Below, one piece after another: positions 21,540 to 33,449 of a stretch of 64,000 nucleotides of DNA. Made by a program: the position numbers and the translations under genes. The notes under the pieces are model-generated. The model did no database searches, was not told the DNA's origin, and saw only the letters and a list, made by a program, of their open reading frames with translations. Each line of letters starts with the position of its first letter. The stretch's first letter is position 1. Source of the stretch: Vesta saturnalis (taxonomy: Eukaryota; Arthropoda; Insecta; Coleoptera; Lampyridae); contig JARFJB010000534.1 of NCBI GenBank assembly GCA_036346205.1, forward strand, positions 6,173,501 to 6,237,500, in the 5' to 3' direction.

Positions 21540-23580
21540 TGGAAAAAGGCGATTATTGTTCCAATCCTGAAACCGGGAAAGGATACATCACAGCCTAGCA
21601 GCTATGGACCAATTAGTTTAACCTCCTGCCTGGGCAAACTACCGGAGAGAATGGTGAACAGCAGACTGATGTCGTGGCTGGAAAATAACAGCTTTCTTGT
21701 ACCACAGCAAGCAGGTTTTCGTCCGCACAGGTCTACAACCGACCACCTAGCTTACTTGGACTTTCAAGTTCAAGAGGCGTTTAAGAGGCGACAACATCTC
21801 GTCGCAATATTTTTTGACCTGAAAGGTCCTTATGACATGACCTGGAGACATGGAATACTGCAAAAAATGCACAAATATGGCTTGCGCGGCAACTTACCCA
21901 AGTTAGTGATGTCCTTTTTGTCTAATCGACTGTTTTATGTTCGTGTTGGTAATGTCCTGTCTTCGTCCAGATCTTCATAAAATGGAGTACCGCAAGGTTC
22001 CGCACTCAGCTGTACGCTTTTTGCTTTGGCAATCAATGAGATTGCCACACTATTACAGCCTGGTGTGGAAAGTCTATTGTACGTCGACGATCTCATCTTA
22101 TTCTGCCGTGGTAAGACCATTGGAGAGATCCAGCGTAAGTTGCAGCCCTCGGTGAATTCGGTACACAAACAGGCCCAGTCAGTAGGATTTGTTTTCTCCC
22201 CTGAGAAAACAAAGTGTATACATTTCTGTAGACTGCGCAGACCTCATTACGATCCATTATTATATCTGGATGACATGCCAATAAGATGTGCCGAAACTGT
22301 CCGATTTCTGGGTCTGACCTTCGACTCCAAATTAACCTGGAAAAGTCATATCCAAGACCTAAAGCGGAAGTGTACCAAAACACTTAATTTATTTAAAGTA
22401 TTGGCACGCACCAGATGGGGTGCGGAAGCCAAAACCATGATTTATTTGTATCGGACCCTTGTGCTATCGCAAATTGATTATGGCTGCATTGCTTATGGGT
22501 CAGCCACCAAAACAACCCTCGGAGCATTGAATACAATACACAATGTAGGTATACGTTATTGTTTGGGTGCTTTCCCTACAAGCCCTGCCGAGAGCTTATA
22601 TTGTGAATCGGGCCTCTGCTCACTAGCAGATAGAAGGAACATGTTACTTATCAAATACATTTCAGAAATCATGGGGAATACGAGTCACACTCTGTACAAG
22701 TTTACTACAGAAGATGCAAATGTCACCGTCGGGAAGTCTGTTTTTTGGAGATTCAGAAATTTTCTGCACACAGAGAGGTTTGATCCTCCCGAATTGATAA
22801 GTAGATGTACCTTTGAACTGCCGCCTTGGGGGTTGCGCCCAATTAAGGTGGACTTCGAACTTGCGGGAAACTTAAAACACGAACTGTCCAATCACGCCTG
22901 GCGGCAAAAGTTTTTCTTCTCGAAGCGCTCTGGAAAGTTTGCGAGACACGTTCTCTACGGAACCGTTTGTGCAAAGTGTACGTTGCCTAGTGCACACCCT
23001 AACAACACGACATTGCCAGGTAACCTTTTTATGGATGCCCAGACATATAGGTGTGCATGGAAATGACCAAGCGGATGCAGCTGCCCGGAACGCTGCTCGG
23101 AAGAAACAGGCAGATGTGCCATTTGTAAGACCGGCGGACTTAGTGAGCAGTTTGAAAGAAAGAGTTGTGAACGGGTGGCACATACGATGGCAGAACCAAA
23201 ATACCCATCTGTACCAGGTGAAGAGATCCGTTAGAATGGAGTATTTGTCATTCAAAGCGGATCGAGAAAGTCTGACCAAGACGCATCGGCTGCGTATTGG
23301 TCATACGGCTTTAACGCATAAGCATCTTCTGACGGGTCAAAATGCACCGATATGCACCGAGTGCAACGTACAGATAACTGTTAGGCATGTCATCTGCGAT
23401 TGTCCTATGTACAATGCTCTGCGGTTAAACTATGGACTAATTACTGTAAGAGGAAGCCTACAAACAAGTGAAAGTATAAAAAATACAATAAACATTTTAA
23501 GAGCAATCAATCTGTTCCAAGAAATATAATGTGATGAATAAAGTCAATAAGACTAATATGCTACATAGGCGAAATGACCC
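21540..23580 (+). pseudogene. RNase H-bearing non-LTR retrotransposon (I/Jockey superfamily), 5' truncated
   Basis: Reverse transcriptase starts in the fingers ('PILKPGKD', 'PISLTSCLGKL') and includes 'QAGFRPHRSTTDHL', 'IFFDLKGPYD' and 'NGVPQGSALS'. The palm motif is 'LLYVDDLILF'. The thumb continues to about 22690 ('FLGLTFDSKLTWKSHI'). One in-frame TAA at 21978-21980 breaks it. RNase H is only half present: the frame changes near 22960-23000, and the reading resumes at 'VTFLWMPRHIGVHGNDQAD', so the N-terminal half with the first acidic residues appears deleted. The C-terminal Cys/His tail ('CTECNVQITVRHVICDC') and a short 3' UTR ending near 23580 in A-rich sequence are intact. The RT resembles Jockey/R1-type elements; RNase H points to the I superfamily. 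Confidence 0.9.
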
Positions 23581-23667
23581 CAGCAGTCGAAGCCCTTATT
23601 TATTTAAAAAAAAATAAAATAACAATAATAATGCGCGTGTTCAATAATGTAAAACAAAAAAGTATCA

Positions 23668-23670
<3 letters not shown>

Positions 23671-23722
<52 letters not shown>
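23671..23722. repeat. (TA)n microsatellite
   Basis: About 25 TA units, shortly after the LINE 3' end. Confidence 0.95.
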
Positions 23723-23730
<8 letters not shown>

Positions 23731-24134
23731 ATAATGAAATAATCTACAAAAATTCGAAAATTATGTAATTATCTAGACAGTAATTAAAAATATAAAACAA
23801 ACAGTTTAATTACGTACGACTAACAGCTTACCAACGCTTTAATTATATTTAAAGAATTAAGCTTGGTAGATTAGCAGTGTTGAACGATAAAGAAATTTTT
23901 AATTATATACGTACATTAGTTAAGCTGTAATGAGGAAACGTAAACGATATAATATATTAGTTACTGAATAATCAATTAAAAAATATTTTCAATAAAACTA
24001 GTTTTGCATACAGCCATTACTGGTAAATGGGAAATTAATCAACAAATGAAGCTTAATTATACAAAATTAGATGTTCGGTTCGAAAATCTAAACTTTCATT
24101 ATTATTACATTCTGTTTATATTGCATATAATTTT

Positions 24135-24640
24135 ATACCGTTCGATAACAATTACAGTTATCGTCCTCAGAAAACGGTAACGTCTGTAAGAATTAATTGA
24201 GACGTGAGAACAAAGTTACGTAATGTGAAAAAGATAAAAATGCAAACATAAGCCTACCATTAGTCTAATAGTTTAATAAACGTATAAAGCCACCTATGGA
24301 ATCTAATTAATTGAACTGCCTTGAAAATAACAAATCAGAACACCCTTTAACGGTCGAAGATTGATAGTGAAAAATGTCATAATCGAAGTGCATATTTAAC
24401 AAAATTAAATAAATTATGATGTAAGTGTAAAGTGGTCAAAAACTTTTGAAATTGATAAAAGCATTCACAAACAGAAACTTGACTCCAGTCAAATCTAACG
24501 AAAAAGTAGTTTATTATTAATCATTGTGATTGTTATTGTACAGTGAAGATACACTGTAGTACGTTTTATATGATTTTTATTTTTAACTACACATATTAAA
24601 TTATAGTGCTGTGGTAACTTAACATTAACATTAAGACGTA
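24135..24640 (-). repeat. PLE terminal repeat, distal copy
   Basis: It is similar over most of its length to 24895-25480 and 7604-8150. On the minus strand it lies downstream of a GIY-YIG remnant, so it is a 3' pseudo-LTR. It contains the best preserved hammerhead stem II (24141-24170). Confidence 0.75.
24141..24170 (-). ncRNA. hammerhead-ribozyme-like core in a PLE terminal repeat
   Basis: Minus-strand order: CTGAGGA (fits CTGANGA), a perfect 7-bp stem CGATAAC/GTTATCG with a 7-nt loop, then AAC where GAAAC is expected, so one A is missing. It shows co-varying changes against the 7635 and 24925 copies, which supports a folded RNA. Confidence 0.5.
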
Positions 24641-24890
24641 CCGTTGTGCTTTTTTTAATTACAAGATGTAACAAGCTATTTAAACGGAGATTTTCTTCTT
24701 GCCTATAGAAGTTCTTGGGATGTTTATATAACTCAAGAGATTGATGGCTGTAAACGAACATAATAATGTGTTTGTCTTGATCATATTTCCACATTACCAA
24801 ATTGAACGTCACGATTAGCTTATATAAAGCACGAACAGTTACCGCAGATTTTTATGGATAATCTAATAAAAAATCTCATATGTTGGGTTT
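24640..24890 (-). pseudogene. PLE GIY-YIG endonuclease remnant
   Basis: The segment matches 25545-25690, the end of the better GIY-YIG copy, including the words around 'gtttgtcttga' and 'aaatctcatatg'. It is sandwiched between two PLE terminal repeats, the tandem arrangement common in PLEs, and only the C-terminal part survives. Confidence 0.65.
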
Positions 24891-24894
24891 TGTG

Positions 24895-25480
24895 ATGGTG
24901 TATTTTAAATTATACAATCTAAATGTTTCGATATCAGTTACAGTTATCTTCGTCAGTAGTAATTGTTAAAAGTGTTAAAACAATTTTGTCAAAGTTGAAA
25001 AATTAAAACAGAAGCATCAGCATGCTATTAATATAACAGTTTGAGAAACGTACAAAGCTAACTATGGAATAAAATTTTAGTAAAGAATAACTAGGTCATT
25101 AAAAATTGAATATTGTTAAACTGTCTTAAAGGTGACAAACCAGAACACTCTCTAACGGCGAAAGCTAACAATGAAATATCTCAGACAAAAAACACATTTA
25201 ACAAAATTTAATCAAGTTATAATGTAAATGCAATGTTGTGAAAAACTTCAGTTTGATAATGATAGAAGCATTCACAAAATATAAACATGTCATCAAATAA
25301 AATAATCCAGTTAAATCTAACAAAGAGATCTTTGTCAATAATTGCTAGTGTTATTCACAATGAAAAGCGTAATGCAGAACGTTTTTTGTAATTTTTAAAT
25401 TTTAATGTTAATTTCAACTACATATGTTAAATTACAGTGCTGTAGTAATTTAACATATAATTGGTAAAGCATTTGCTTCA
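24895..25480 (-). repeat. PLE terminal repeat, proximal copy
   Basis: Nearly full-length partner of 7604-8150. In minus-strand order it follows the PLE coding region and precedes the GIY-YIG remnant. Here the hammerhead-like core and the coding frame share the same strand, unlike at PLE-1. Confidence 0.8.
24925..24956 (-). ncRNA. hammerhead-ribozyme-like core in a PLE terminal repeat
   Basis: Minus-strand order: CTGACGA (matches CTGANGA), A, stem GATA/TATC, then GAAAC. Both conserved core boxes are intact, making this the best catalytic candidate of the three pseudo-LTR copies, though stem II is shorter (4 bp). Stems I and III were not resolved. Confidence 0.55.
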
Positions 25481-25489
25481 AGGTCTAGG

Positions 25490-26700
25490 AAAGACATAGC
25501 AAAAAAACCTAGACACACCAAAAGTCAAAATCAAAATCAAAAGCAAGACATAATAATGAGTTTGTCTTGACAATATTTCCATATTGTCAAATTGAATGTC
25601 ATGAGTAAGATTATTCAAGGCATGGTCAGTCACTGCAGGCTTCTCTGGTTGACCTAATCTACAAAATCTCATATGTTCCTTACGTCTTGCATCAAAGCTA
25701 CGTTGTGTTGTTCCAATGTATACTTTTCCACATGAACAAGACAACTTATACATTCCGGAAGATGATAATGGGTTTGAAACATCCTTAGGTGATCATAAAC
25801 GTTTTTTAATTTTTCTTATAGGTTTAAAACTAGTCGTAATGCTATAATTAGGATTTTTTCAAATCTATCTGTAACATTAGCTATAAAAGGAAGAAAAGCA
25901 GTACTACCAACATTAAGAACTGGTTTTGCTTTAAAGTTATGTCTAGAAGGTGTAATAACATTACTAATATCTGTAAGTGAATTTCCATTACCTTTTAAGG
26001 ATTTTGTTAAATATTTTCATCCTTCAAAAACTCAGGGTCGCAAATTCGTTTTGATTGATCTACTAAAGATTTAATTACACCAATTTTTTGACGTGGATGG
26101 TGGTTGGATAATTTATGAAGGAATCTATCAGTGTGTGTCGGCTTTCTATAAACCGTAAAAGATAGTGAATTATTATTTTTAGATATTAATATGTCACGAA
26201 ATAGTAAACTCCATTAGTTTTTTTTTCCATGGTAAACTGCATACTAGGATGTATACCATTTATAAAAACCAAAAACTCATGCAGTGCCTCTTCTCCATGT
26301 CTCCAAATAACAAATGTGTCATCTACGTATCTATATCAAACTAAAGGTTTTTTAGGTGTATTTTGTAACGCAAATGTTTCAAATTGTTCCATGTAAAAAT
26401 TAGCTATAACAGGACTAAGGGCCCTAACCATAGCTACACCATGAATCTATTCATAAAATTTACTATTCCACTGAACATAAGTTGTCGTAAGACAGTGTTG
26501 AAAAAGAATGGTTATATCCTTTGGAAAAAGACGATCAATGTATTCAATAGTTTCCTTTAGAGGCACTTTTGTAAAAAGTGAAACAACAGCAAAGCTGAGC
26601 ATTATATCAACCTCTTCACTTTTGAAACTATGCAATATTTCAATAATTTCGGCATAATTTTTATTGTAATGGGGTGTTTTACCTATATGAGGTTGTAATA
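25490..26700 (-). pseudogene. Penelope-like element reverse transcriptase and GIY-YIG endonuclease, 5' truncated (PLE-1 family)
   Basis: Minus-strand reading starts in the RT palm ('VVSLFTKVPLKET', near 26570) and passes 'VRALSPVIANFYMEQ', the 'RYVDDTFVIWRHG' catalytic box (near 26310) and the thumb ('YRKPTHTDRFLHKL'). It continues through a connector ('KRICDPEFLKDE') into a GIY-YIG nuclease at 25478-25753: 'GMYKLSCSCGKVYIG' followed by 'RSFDARRKEHMRF'. Several stops and frameshifts divide it. The 5' part of the RT and all upstream sequence are missing; the element instead abuts a hexanucleotide array at about 26705. PLE enzymes perform target-primed reverse transcription. Confidence 0.9.
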
Positions 26701-26734
26701 AAAAAGAAAGATGTTTTGATGCGCGCACGAGAAC

Positions 26735-26997
26735 ATGCACACGCAAACGCACACGCATACGTAACCACACACGTACACGCACACGCACACGCATACGCAC
26801 ACGCACACGCACACGCACACGCCCACGTACACGCACATGCAAACGCACACGCACACGCACACGCTCACGCACACGATCACGCACACGCACACGCACACGT
26901 ACACGCACACGTACACGCACAGACACACGCACCCGCACACGCACACACGCACATAAGCACACACGCACAGACGCACACACGCACAGACGCACACACG

Positions 26998-27028
<31 letters not shown>

Positions 27029-27165
27029 ATGCACACACGCACGCACGCACATACGCACACACGCACACACGCACACACGCACACACGCACACACGCAAAC
27101 ACGCACACAAGCACACACGCGTACACGCACACGCACACCCAAGTGCACGCGCATGAGCACGCCCA
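26735..27165. repeat. (CACACG)n / (CACACA)n hexanucleotide array
   Basis: About 430 bp of CACACG units grading into pure CA and CACACACG variants. Long open frames through it (His-Ala, Arg-Val, Cys-Val runs) come from the repeat and are not genes. Confidence 0.95.
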
Positions 27166-27179
27166 CGGACATTTCGTTA

Positions 27180-27635
27180 TGTATGAATCTTACTGAAGGT
27201 CCGATTAATGTGACTAGCTGTATTACGAATATACTACGAAAATATTACGAAAGAAAATACATTGAAAAGAACTAGGGAAAAAAGAATGGGATAAATTCGA
27301 GGATCAAAATGTAAACATATTTACAAATAATATTATACAGACATTTAACACGATATACAATGAACATAAAATTACAGCTGGCGTAAATCAAAACAGCTGA
27401 AGTGATGGAAAAGGATGGATAACGGAAATTTTTTCTACAAAATAAAACAACTCGGCACAATGTTTAAGAGATGCACAATATATCCTAACAACGTTATTCT
27501 CTGAAATAACAAAAAACTATACAGGAGCCAATCAAATAACGAGATAAAGTACACCAAAATCATTACCTTGAAAGAAGATTACAGAGAAATCACAAGACGT
27601 TCAATGCGTGAAACGAAATTAAATTTGTTGTAAAT
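27180..27635. other. unclassified segment
   Basis: No protein match was seen. It lies between the hexamer array and a LINE relic and may include the more decayed upstream part of that LINE. Confidence 0.35.
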
Positions 27636-27639
27636 TAGA

Positions 27640-28640
27640 AGAAGTAAAAGACCGTAGATGATAAGATATTAAGTTCTATGGTACCATAGCGTAGTAAAAA
27701 AGCGTTTTCAATAAGCAAATTGATCATATACTAAAGAAACGCAAAAACACAAAAATAGTCACATAAAAACGATCAATGTTAATGCAGAAAGGTCTATAAA
27801 AAAGTACGTTTCCTGACAGTTGGAAAACATCCATTATTCGACGTTTCTTCAAAAAAGGTGACGTTGCTAATTATAACAACTATACGCCTGAATGGAGACA
27901 ATTCTAGAAATGTACTTGGTTAAACAGTTGAACAATTACCTAAAGGATAATAGCTTGATCAATGATAATCAGTATAGATTCCAACAAATTAAGAGAAGAG
28001 TCAGAAAACATATTAATCAACAGATGGACCATAATAATTATAAAACTGCTGTATTCATAGATTTCACTAAACCATTTGGAATGGTAGACTACTAACTATT
28101 ACATAACTAATGCTCTGGAGAAAATAGGAGTCATACAACAGCTAGCATGGTTTCAAAACTATCTACAAAATCGGATGTACATAGTAAGAGTCAACAACGC
28201 CAGCAGATTACTCATGGAGAGCCATCAGGCAGCAACCTAAGGCCAATACTGTTTTAAATTTATCTAAATGAAATATTCAACGAAGCCAAACATGATAAAC
28301 TTTTCATATATTTAGAGGATGGGATATCGTGATATCACAGTCTGTAAAGACGTAATGCAGATTGAACTGAACAACGTGAGCAAATGAATCCATAGTAACA
28401 ATACTTTTCGAGAAAACGTCTCACGTGATCAACGTATCAACGATTTATTATGTACAAATACGGCTGTCCAATAAACTATAAGGCAAGTACTTACCTGGGA
28501 ATTACAATTAATTCTAAGTTTGTGTATAATGAACATACTATAACAAACATACACAGAAGTAAAAAGGATATCAGGACGTTATTTGTGAATCCGTTACGCA
28601 GATAGAGAAACTATGGAGGTACAAAACGTAAAACAACACT
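27640..28640 (+). pseudogene. degenerate LINE reverse transcriptase relic
   Basis: Fragments in several frames follow RT order: 'RFFKKGDVANYNNYTP' (fingers) near 27850, 'METILEMYLVKQLNNYL' and 'INDNQYRF' near 27895-27990, and 'TAVFIDFTKPFGMVD' (palm A box) near 28050-28090. Then come a 'QNRMYIVRVNNAS' connector, 'EPSGSNLRPILF' (B box) near 28225, and 'FIYLEDGI' where F/YxDD is expected. The style is I/Jockey-like, and heavy decay indicates an old copy. Confidence 0.7.
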
Positions 28641-28679
28641 GAGTTTTGATAGCATTAAACTTAATTAGGATATTACTAC

Positions 28680-28960
28680 CCCATTCAAAAATACGTTGAA
28701 TATCTTTTTTAACTAAAATCACCATTTCAGCTTTAATGCTTTGATTTAAGATAGAAAGTTGATTACTATTAGTAAACTGAGATGGGCTACAATTAAGAAT
28801 GCATTGAAGAAAAAAGATAATTTATGTATAGCAGAAAAGAATTGAGGGTTATAATGATCCCTGTGGCACGCCCGCGCTGATTTAAAAAGAAGTTGTAATT
28901 TGATGGCTTATAATGAATTGAAAATATTCCTAACAGATATAAAAGGCAGTTTAGGTTTAG
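28680..28960 (-). pseudogene. small minus-strand LINE reverse transcriptase relic
   Basis: Minus-strand reading gives 'ISAGVPQGSL' near 28870, the RT B box. About 100 bp further on comes 'SIKAEMVILVKKDIQRIF', resembling the helix after the YxDD box; the YxDD itself is not preserved. It is oriented against the neighbouring LINE relic. Confidence 0.5.
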
Positions 28961-29189
28961 AATTTTTTACAGTGTGAGAAATAATTGTCTTTGTCACTAG
29001 CATCAACAACTCTTCAATTTCCTCGTCGTTAAGATATTTTAGAGCCATTTTGTGAACAAACATACTTTATAACAAATAAAAACTGTCTCACTAACGTGAC
29101 CTATCACTTCGATACTCACTCCTACTGAGTAAACTAAGAACCGCATGCTCAATAAAGAAAATCATGTTCAGACCTGTTAAATTACATAT

Positions 29190-29191
29190 AC

Positions 29192-29255
<64 letters not shown>
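29190..29255. repeat. (TA)n microsatellite
   Basis: About 30 TA units directly before the left arm of the large foldback. Confidence 0.95.
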
Positions 29256-29258
<3 letters not shown>

Positions 29259-30870
29259 CAACCAACATTATACATGCCGTATTTTTATAACCCCTCTCTT
29301 CAAGCGTATTCCTTTTCTTACAGTAAAAAGCAAATAGGATGTACGATTAAAACTTGAGAGTATACTTGGTTCAACATTATCCTAAACACTTAATTATTTT
29401 GTTCATAAGGGAACTATTAGGTATGAATTATGATGAATGACAAAATAGTGTGTAATAAAGAGAATTTGTGAAAATATACACATAGTTCTTGATCAAGTTA
29501 TGAAAAGATAGAGTTAAATGCCTATCGTTTTCAAGATACAATAATGCTAATAATTGTCAATATTTGTGAATGGTCCTTAAAACGTAGTAAATGTGTAAGG
29601 ACTAAAAATGTACAAATCATTCATTTAATTATACTTCCACATTCCAAGTCTTTAAACCAGTGAACCCAAACCTTAAACGGAACCTAACTTCTGCCTAATG
29701 GATTTATAACAACTGGTGTTATTCTGCAGACAAATAGAAGTTTGTATTAACCTTTATTTTTGCGCTCTTTAATATTTTACTATTTGTAATTTGCGCACCT
29801 TCTGGGTGTGTAACCCAACGCGGTTTTATTTTGCCTCGGCTTTGCTCAGTCGTGTTTATAATTTATTATAAACGGGGTGTGGTTCGTGTTAATTACTTGA
29901 TAGGCTTAACACTGTCACCTTAAATAAATCTCTTAAAGCGTTTTAAAACGTATATTAACTAATTTTACAATAAATAAATAATTAAGTAACAAATGTATTT
30001 ATTCTTTCCGGCTCCTTACTCGCTCTCCTGGGGGGTTGCTTTCTAGGTACATAATCGTTTCTGGAAATATAAATATATGGATTATCTTAACTTACTCCTT
30101 ATTTAGTATGTAATATTTATATTACGGTTCTGTATTTACAGAAGCTGGTACGGTTGCTTTAATACAGTTTTGTTCAACGGCGCCAGTGCAACGAACTCGG
30201 GCGGAGAAAATCAATATCGTTCTCGGCTTATGCGCATGGAATAATTATATATTCTTCAGTAACTCTGAAGCGTTGAAGCTGGTATGTCGCGCTCCCAGGA
30301 AGTAATACACGCGCGAGATCCGCGTATGCAAATGCAAGATCTCTGGACTGTCTTTATTTAATTATAACCGGTTTGATTTTGTTATTTATTTATCTAACTG
30401 GATTAATTACGGATTTCTATACTAAATCTAATTATATACAATTTATTAGGAGAACGAAATACTGGATATTAAAATGCTATACTAAATGAATTTACTAAGG
30501 TAAATCGTAATATACACCAGGTCGTAGTTGTATTATTTAATACCGGTAAACATGGGATAATTTACGTACTATCTAATGTTTTACTCTCCGACGGATTTTC
30601 CTAACTTATGTACAAATGCTTTTACACTAGGTGTTTCGCGCTGGTTTGTTTATTCTGAATACAAATTTATGCAACAGGTTTCGTGTATACTCTCCTGCGA
30701 TTAAAGACACCGTGTATGGTTATTGTGTTTGTCTGTATGTATTGTATGTATTTGTTTCGAGCGGGGTCTCAGTAATACTCAGAAAACGTAGGCTATGGCC
30801 TGTCTTAACCGGATAGACTAAGAGAAAGGTCGTAGGTCTTTACAGCTCTGTAACAAACCTTCACCCTCAA

Positions 30871-30990
30871 GTGTTTGCGAGTGACGTGGGGGGTTACCCC
30901 TGCGTGGCACTCTGGGTGTTAGTGTACGGTGTGTTTGCGAGTGACGTGGGGGGTTACCCCTGCGTGGCACTCTTGGCGTTAGTGTAAGGT
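30871..30990. repeat. two tandem 60-bp units
   Basis: Unit 1 (30871-30930) and unit 2 (30931-30990) differ at only a few positions, all near their 3' ends. Each contains the palindrome-like GGGGTAACCCCCC region on the minus strand. Confidence 0.9.
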
Positions 30991-31019
30991 TATAACTCCT
31001 GGAGACTCAGCCCGACGTT

Positions 31020-31400
31020 ATTTACGTTCTGTAGTGTTTGATTGTAAATTGTTAGATTTTATAACTTTACAACTTACGTGTCTATCAATGGCAGTACAGG
31101 ATTAAACTTTAGGTTGCCCGGTACGAGGTGGTGCGCATTATCATACGATCGCGATGGACTCTTCGGCGGCGATTAGCAGGTCGGTGCTTACACGAAGCAA
31201 TCGGTACGGACGGCTACTGGATATCGGCTTGACTTGAATCTACTTCGATTCATCCTTCTTCACGCGCGTCGCGGGTTTATAAAAGTGCACCTGTGGGCGG
31301 CTTCGCGGCTACCGTGCGGGGGGTGCCGTTATTTGATTGGTGGAGATCGTTCTGACGTGCAAAAACATACTGGTTTTTAGAAATACACGTCAGCGGTGAT
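31020..31400 (-). promoter_or_regulatory. possible promoter, GC-rich with a TATA-like box
   Basis: On the minus strand a TTTATAAACCCGCG box near 31270-31285 is followed by a GC-rich stretch with no open frame. This resembles the promoter half of an LTR or of a DNA element, but no matching second LTR is present in the window. Very tentative. Confidence 0.25.
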
Positions 31401-31869
31401 TAATAAATTATTTGTTGTGCAATATCGCGTAAACTTTTGAAATTTTAGATATAGGATGGTCCGCAAATAATTTATTCTAAAAAGCATACGTAAAGGACGC
31501 TGGTTCTTTACAAGTTTTCCACGAAGTTAATAGTTTCCACATCGAGTATTTTAACCAAATTAGAAAAAAAAAAACGAAAAAGTAGTATAATTAGATGAAT
31601 GATTTGCACATTTTTAATTCTTACACATTTACGTTTTAAGGAATGTTCAAAAATATTAAAAATTCTTAACATCATTGTATCTTGAAAAACGATAGACATT
31701 TTTGTCTATCTTTTCAAAACTAGATCAAGAATTAATTGCATATCTTGAGAATTTCCTTTATTATTACACACAGTTTTGTCATTCATCATAATTAATGCTT
31801 AATAGTTCGCTTACGAACAAAATTAAGTGTTTAGGACAAGGTTGAACCAAGTATACTCTCAAGTTTTAA

Positions 31870-32223
31870 TCATAAATTCTCTTTGCTTTTAACTGTAAGA
31901 AAAGGAACAACCTTGAAGACAGGAGTTATAAAATACGTCATGAGTAATGTCGGTTGCCTACGGCATCTACATTCCCAATGCATGGACACGTTTTTTTTTA
32001 AGTATACATAGCCGATGTGTATATATTTAAGAAAAGTTTCCGGCACATATACTCGTAGACGTCCGGCTCCCGCAAGAAATACGTTAAAAACCTTAGCGTG
32101 GAAAGCCGTCTGGCGCGTATTTGGTATACATGCGTTTTGCGGGTTTACCCGGTTCTCGCAATGAAAGGGATATCCAACTAACATTAGTATTTGGATTCGT
32201 TGTTTTTCGGATAAATGTTTCAT
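31870..32223 (-). pseudogene. possible mariner-type transposase N-terminal relic
   Basis: The frame opens 'MKHLSEKQRIQILMLVGY', which resembles the N-terminal helix-turn-helix of some insect mariner-like transposases. The remainder has no clear counterpart and overlaps the right arm of the foldback near 31870-31965. It could be chance. Confidence 0.3.
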
Positions 32224-32363
32224 TAGTCTTAATTTACATTTAAACTCTGTGCTTGTCTATTTGAAACGAGCATCAGTTTTGACAATTGGTGCACAAATAA
32301 CGATGTGGTTGGCGTTATTAATGCCTACTAGTGTTTTTTGACTAAATTTAAAAATCTACCAGG

Positions 32364-32965
32364 AGTAAATCATTATTAAAGCACAATTTAGTTTAGATTA
32401 ATAAAACTGATATCTTATAAGACATTTGTAGTAAGTTGGTACAGTATCAATATTTTTGGAAAGAGGACAAAATAAGCTTTTCTGTGATATATCACTCAAC
32501 CTAGATTGCCATTGACAGTATTCAAGATGGCGGCGGTAGGCTAAATGCTGACGTCAACAAAATTTGACATTTACTATAAAAAATGCAGAATACAGTTCCA
32601 TTCGTCGTCCTAGAATTTCGTAACTATCACTTTATACGTTACAAGGATAACACGTTGTGTGAGACTTTCGCAATACTTATGCAGGGTGTCCCGGAAAGCT
32701 GTTTGCAACGCTCTTCTACATAGAGTATACCTTAAAATAAGTCGATTTAACTAAACTTACCTTAGTCCAAAAGTTGATAATAACCGAGCTACAGGGTGTG
32801 AAAGTTGAACAAATATATCACATTTTTTAATATCTTCCGACTAATTCGAGCTAATTTCACGAAATTTGGTATACAGGGGTTTCTTGGGATAAAAAATTAA
32901 ATTTGTGAACGAATTTTTTGTATCTCTTAGATGGCGTCACAAGCGACGATTAGGACCCCTTAAAA
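32364..32965. repeat. inverted repeat arm A (partner 35765-36330)
   Basis: About 600 bp whose reverse complement is found at 35765-36330. Shared landmarks are 'gtgatatatcactcaacctag', 'ctaggacgatgaatgg' (inverted) and the mariner-like end CAGGGTGTCCCGG. The two arms are about 2.8 kb apart and contain other nested repeats. Confidence 0.85.
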
Positions 32966-33116
32966 TAATTATAACTCTTTTGTGCCACGGTGTATGTTAT
33001 TCTGAGCTTGATAAATCTGTTTCCCTATATTTTCCAGTTAATAAGTATACTTATTGAAATAGCTAAAAGCAACCTTTTCCGGAAAAAAGCATCTGAACCT
33101 TATAGCGCATGTAAAT

Positions 33117-33209
33117 TTGTTGAAACTGTGGCAATATACCAATGTGGAGTATAGAGATATGTTATTGGTTTTTAGATACTGTCAAAGATATACAGAGAGT
33201 GTGTCAGAG
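33117..33209 (+). pseudogene. DUF4817-like mariner transposase N-terminal relic
   Basis: The reading 'YTNVEYRDMLLVFRYCQ' resembles the helix-turn-helix domain (DUF4817) at the start of insect mariner-like transposases, where the pattern is YTNxEYxDMLxVYGxC. It lies inside the CAGGGTGTC-ended element in the sense expected for an N-terminus. The frame continues to 33308 without further similarity. Confidence 0.55.
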
Positions 33210-33390
33210 TCGACTCACTTTGACAAGTTACATGAGTCATCAGATTCAGATGAGTTTTTCTTGGAAGCGACTTCAATAAAGTATACCTTTCTTAATTGGA
33301 AAATGTAGGGAAAAAGATTTATCAAGTCCAAAATGACACTGTTGTTAATTTATATTTTTAGTTTTTTACATTTTCATTATTTTACAGTTC

Positions 33391-33394
<4 letters not shown>

Positions 33395-33446
<52 letters not shown>
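33395..33446. repeat. (TA)n microsatellite, host site of a MITE
   Basis: About 25 TA units on the left of the inner MITE; the array resumes at 34332 on its right. Confidence 0.95.

Positions 33447-33449
<3 letters not shown>

Larger units (their letters stand above)
29262..31965. mobile_element. 2.7-kb foldback structure with ~370-bp inverted arms and a GC-richer core
   Basis: The left arm (29262-29632) is the reverse complement of the right arm (about 31590-31965), with moderate divergence. Shared words include 'aaaacttgagagtatacttgg', 'cctaaacacttaatt' and 'aattatgatgaatgacaaaa'. The ends of both arms contain 'gtattttataac'. The 1.9-kb core has a different base composition and carries a 60-bp tandem duplication and a promoter-like region, so it may be a second element inserted between the arms. 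No target duplication could be fixed. Confidence 0.65.

Noticed and set aside
26447..27172. Long open frames across the 26.7-27.1 kb array on both strands
   Set aside because: They translate to dipeptide runs produced by the CACACG repeat; only the part below 26700 on the minus strand is genuine PLE sequence.
30871..30990. 60-bp repeat pair as a CRISPR-like array
   Set aside because: The units are contiguous tandem copies with no spacers, and the context is eukaryotic.
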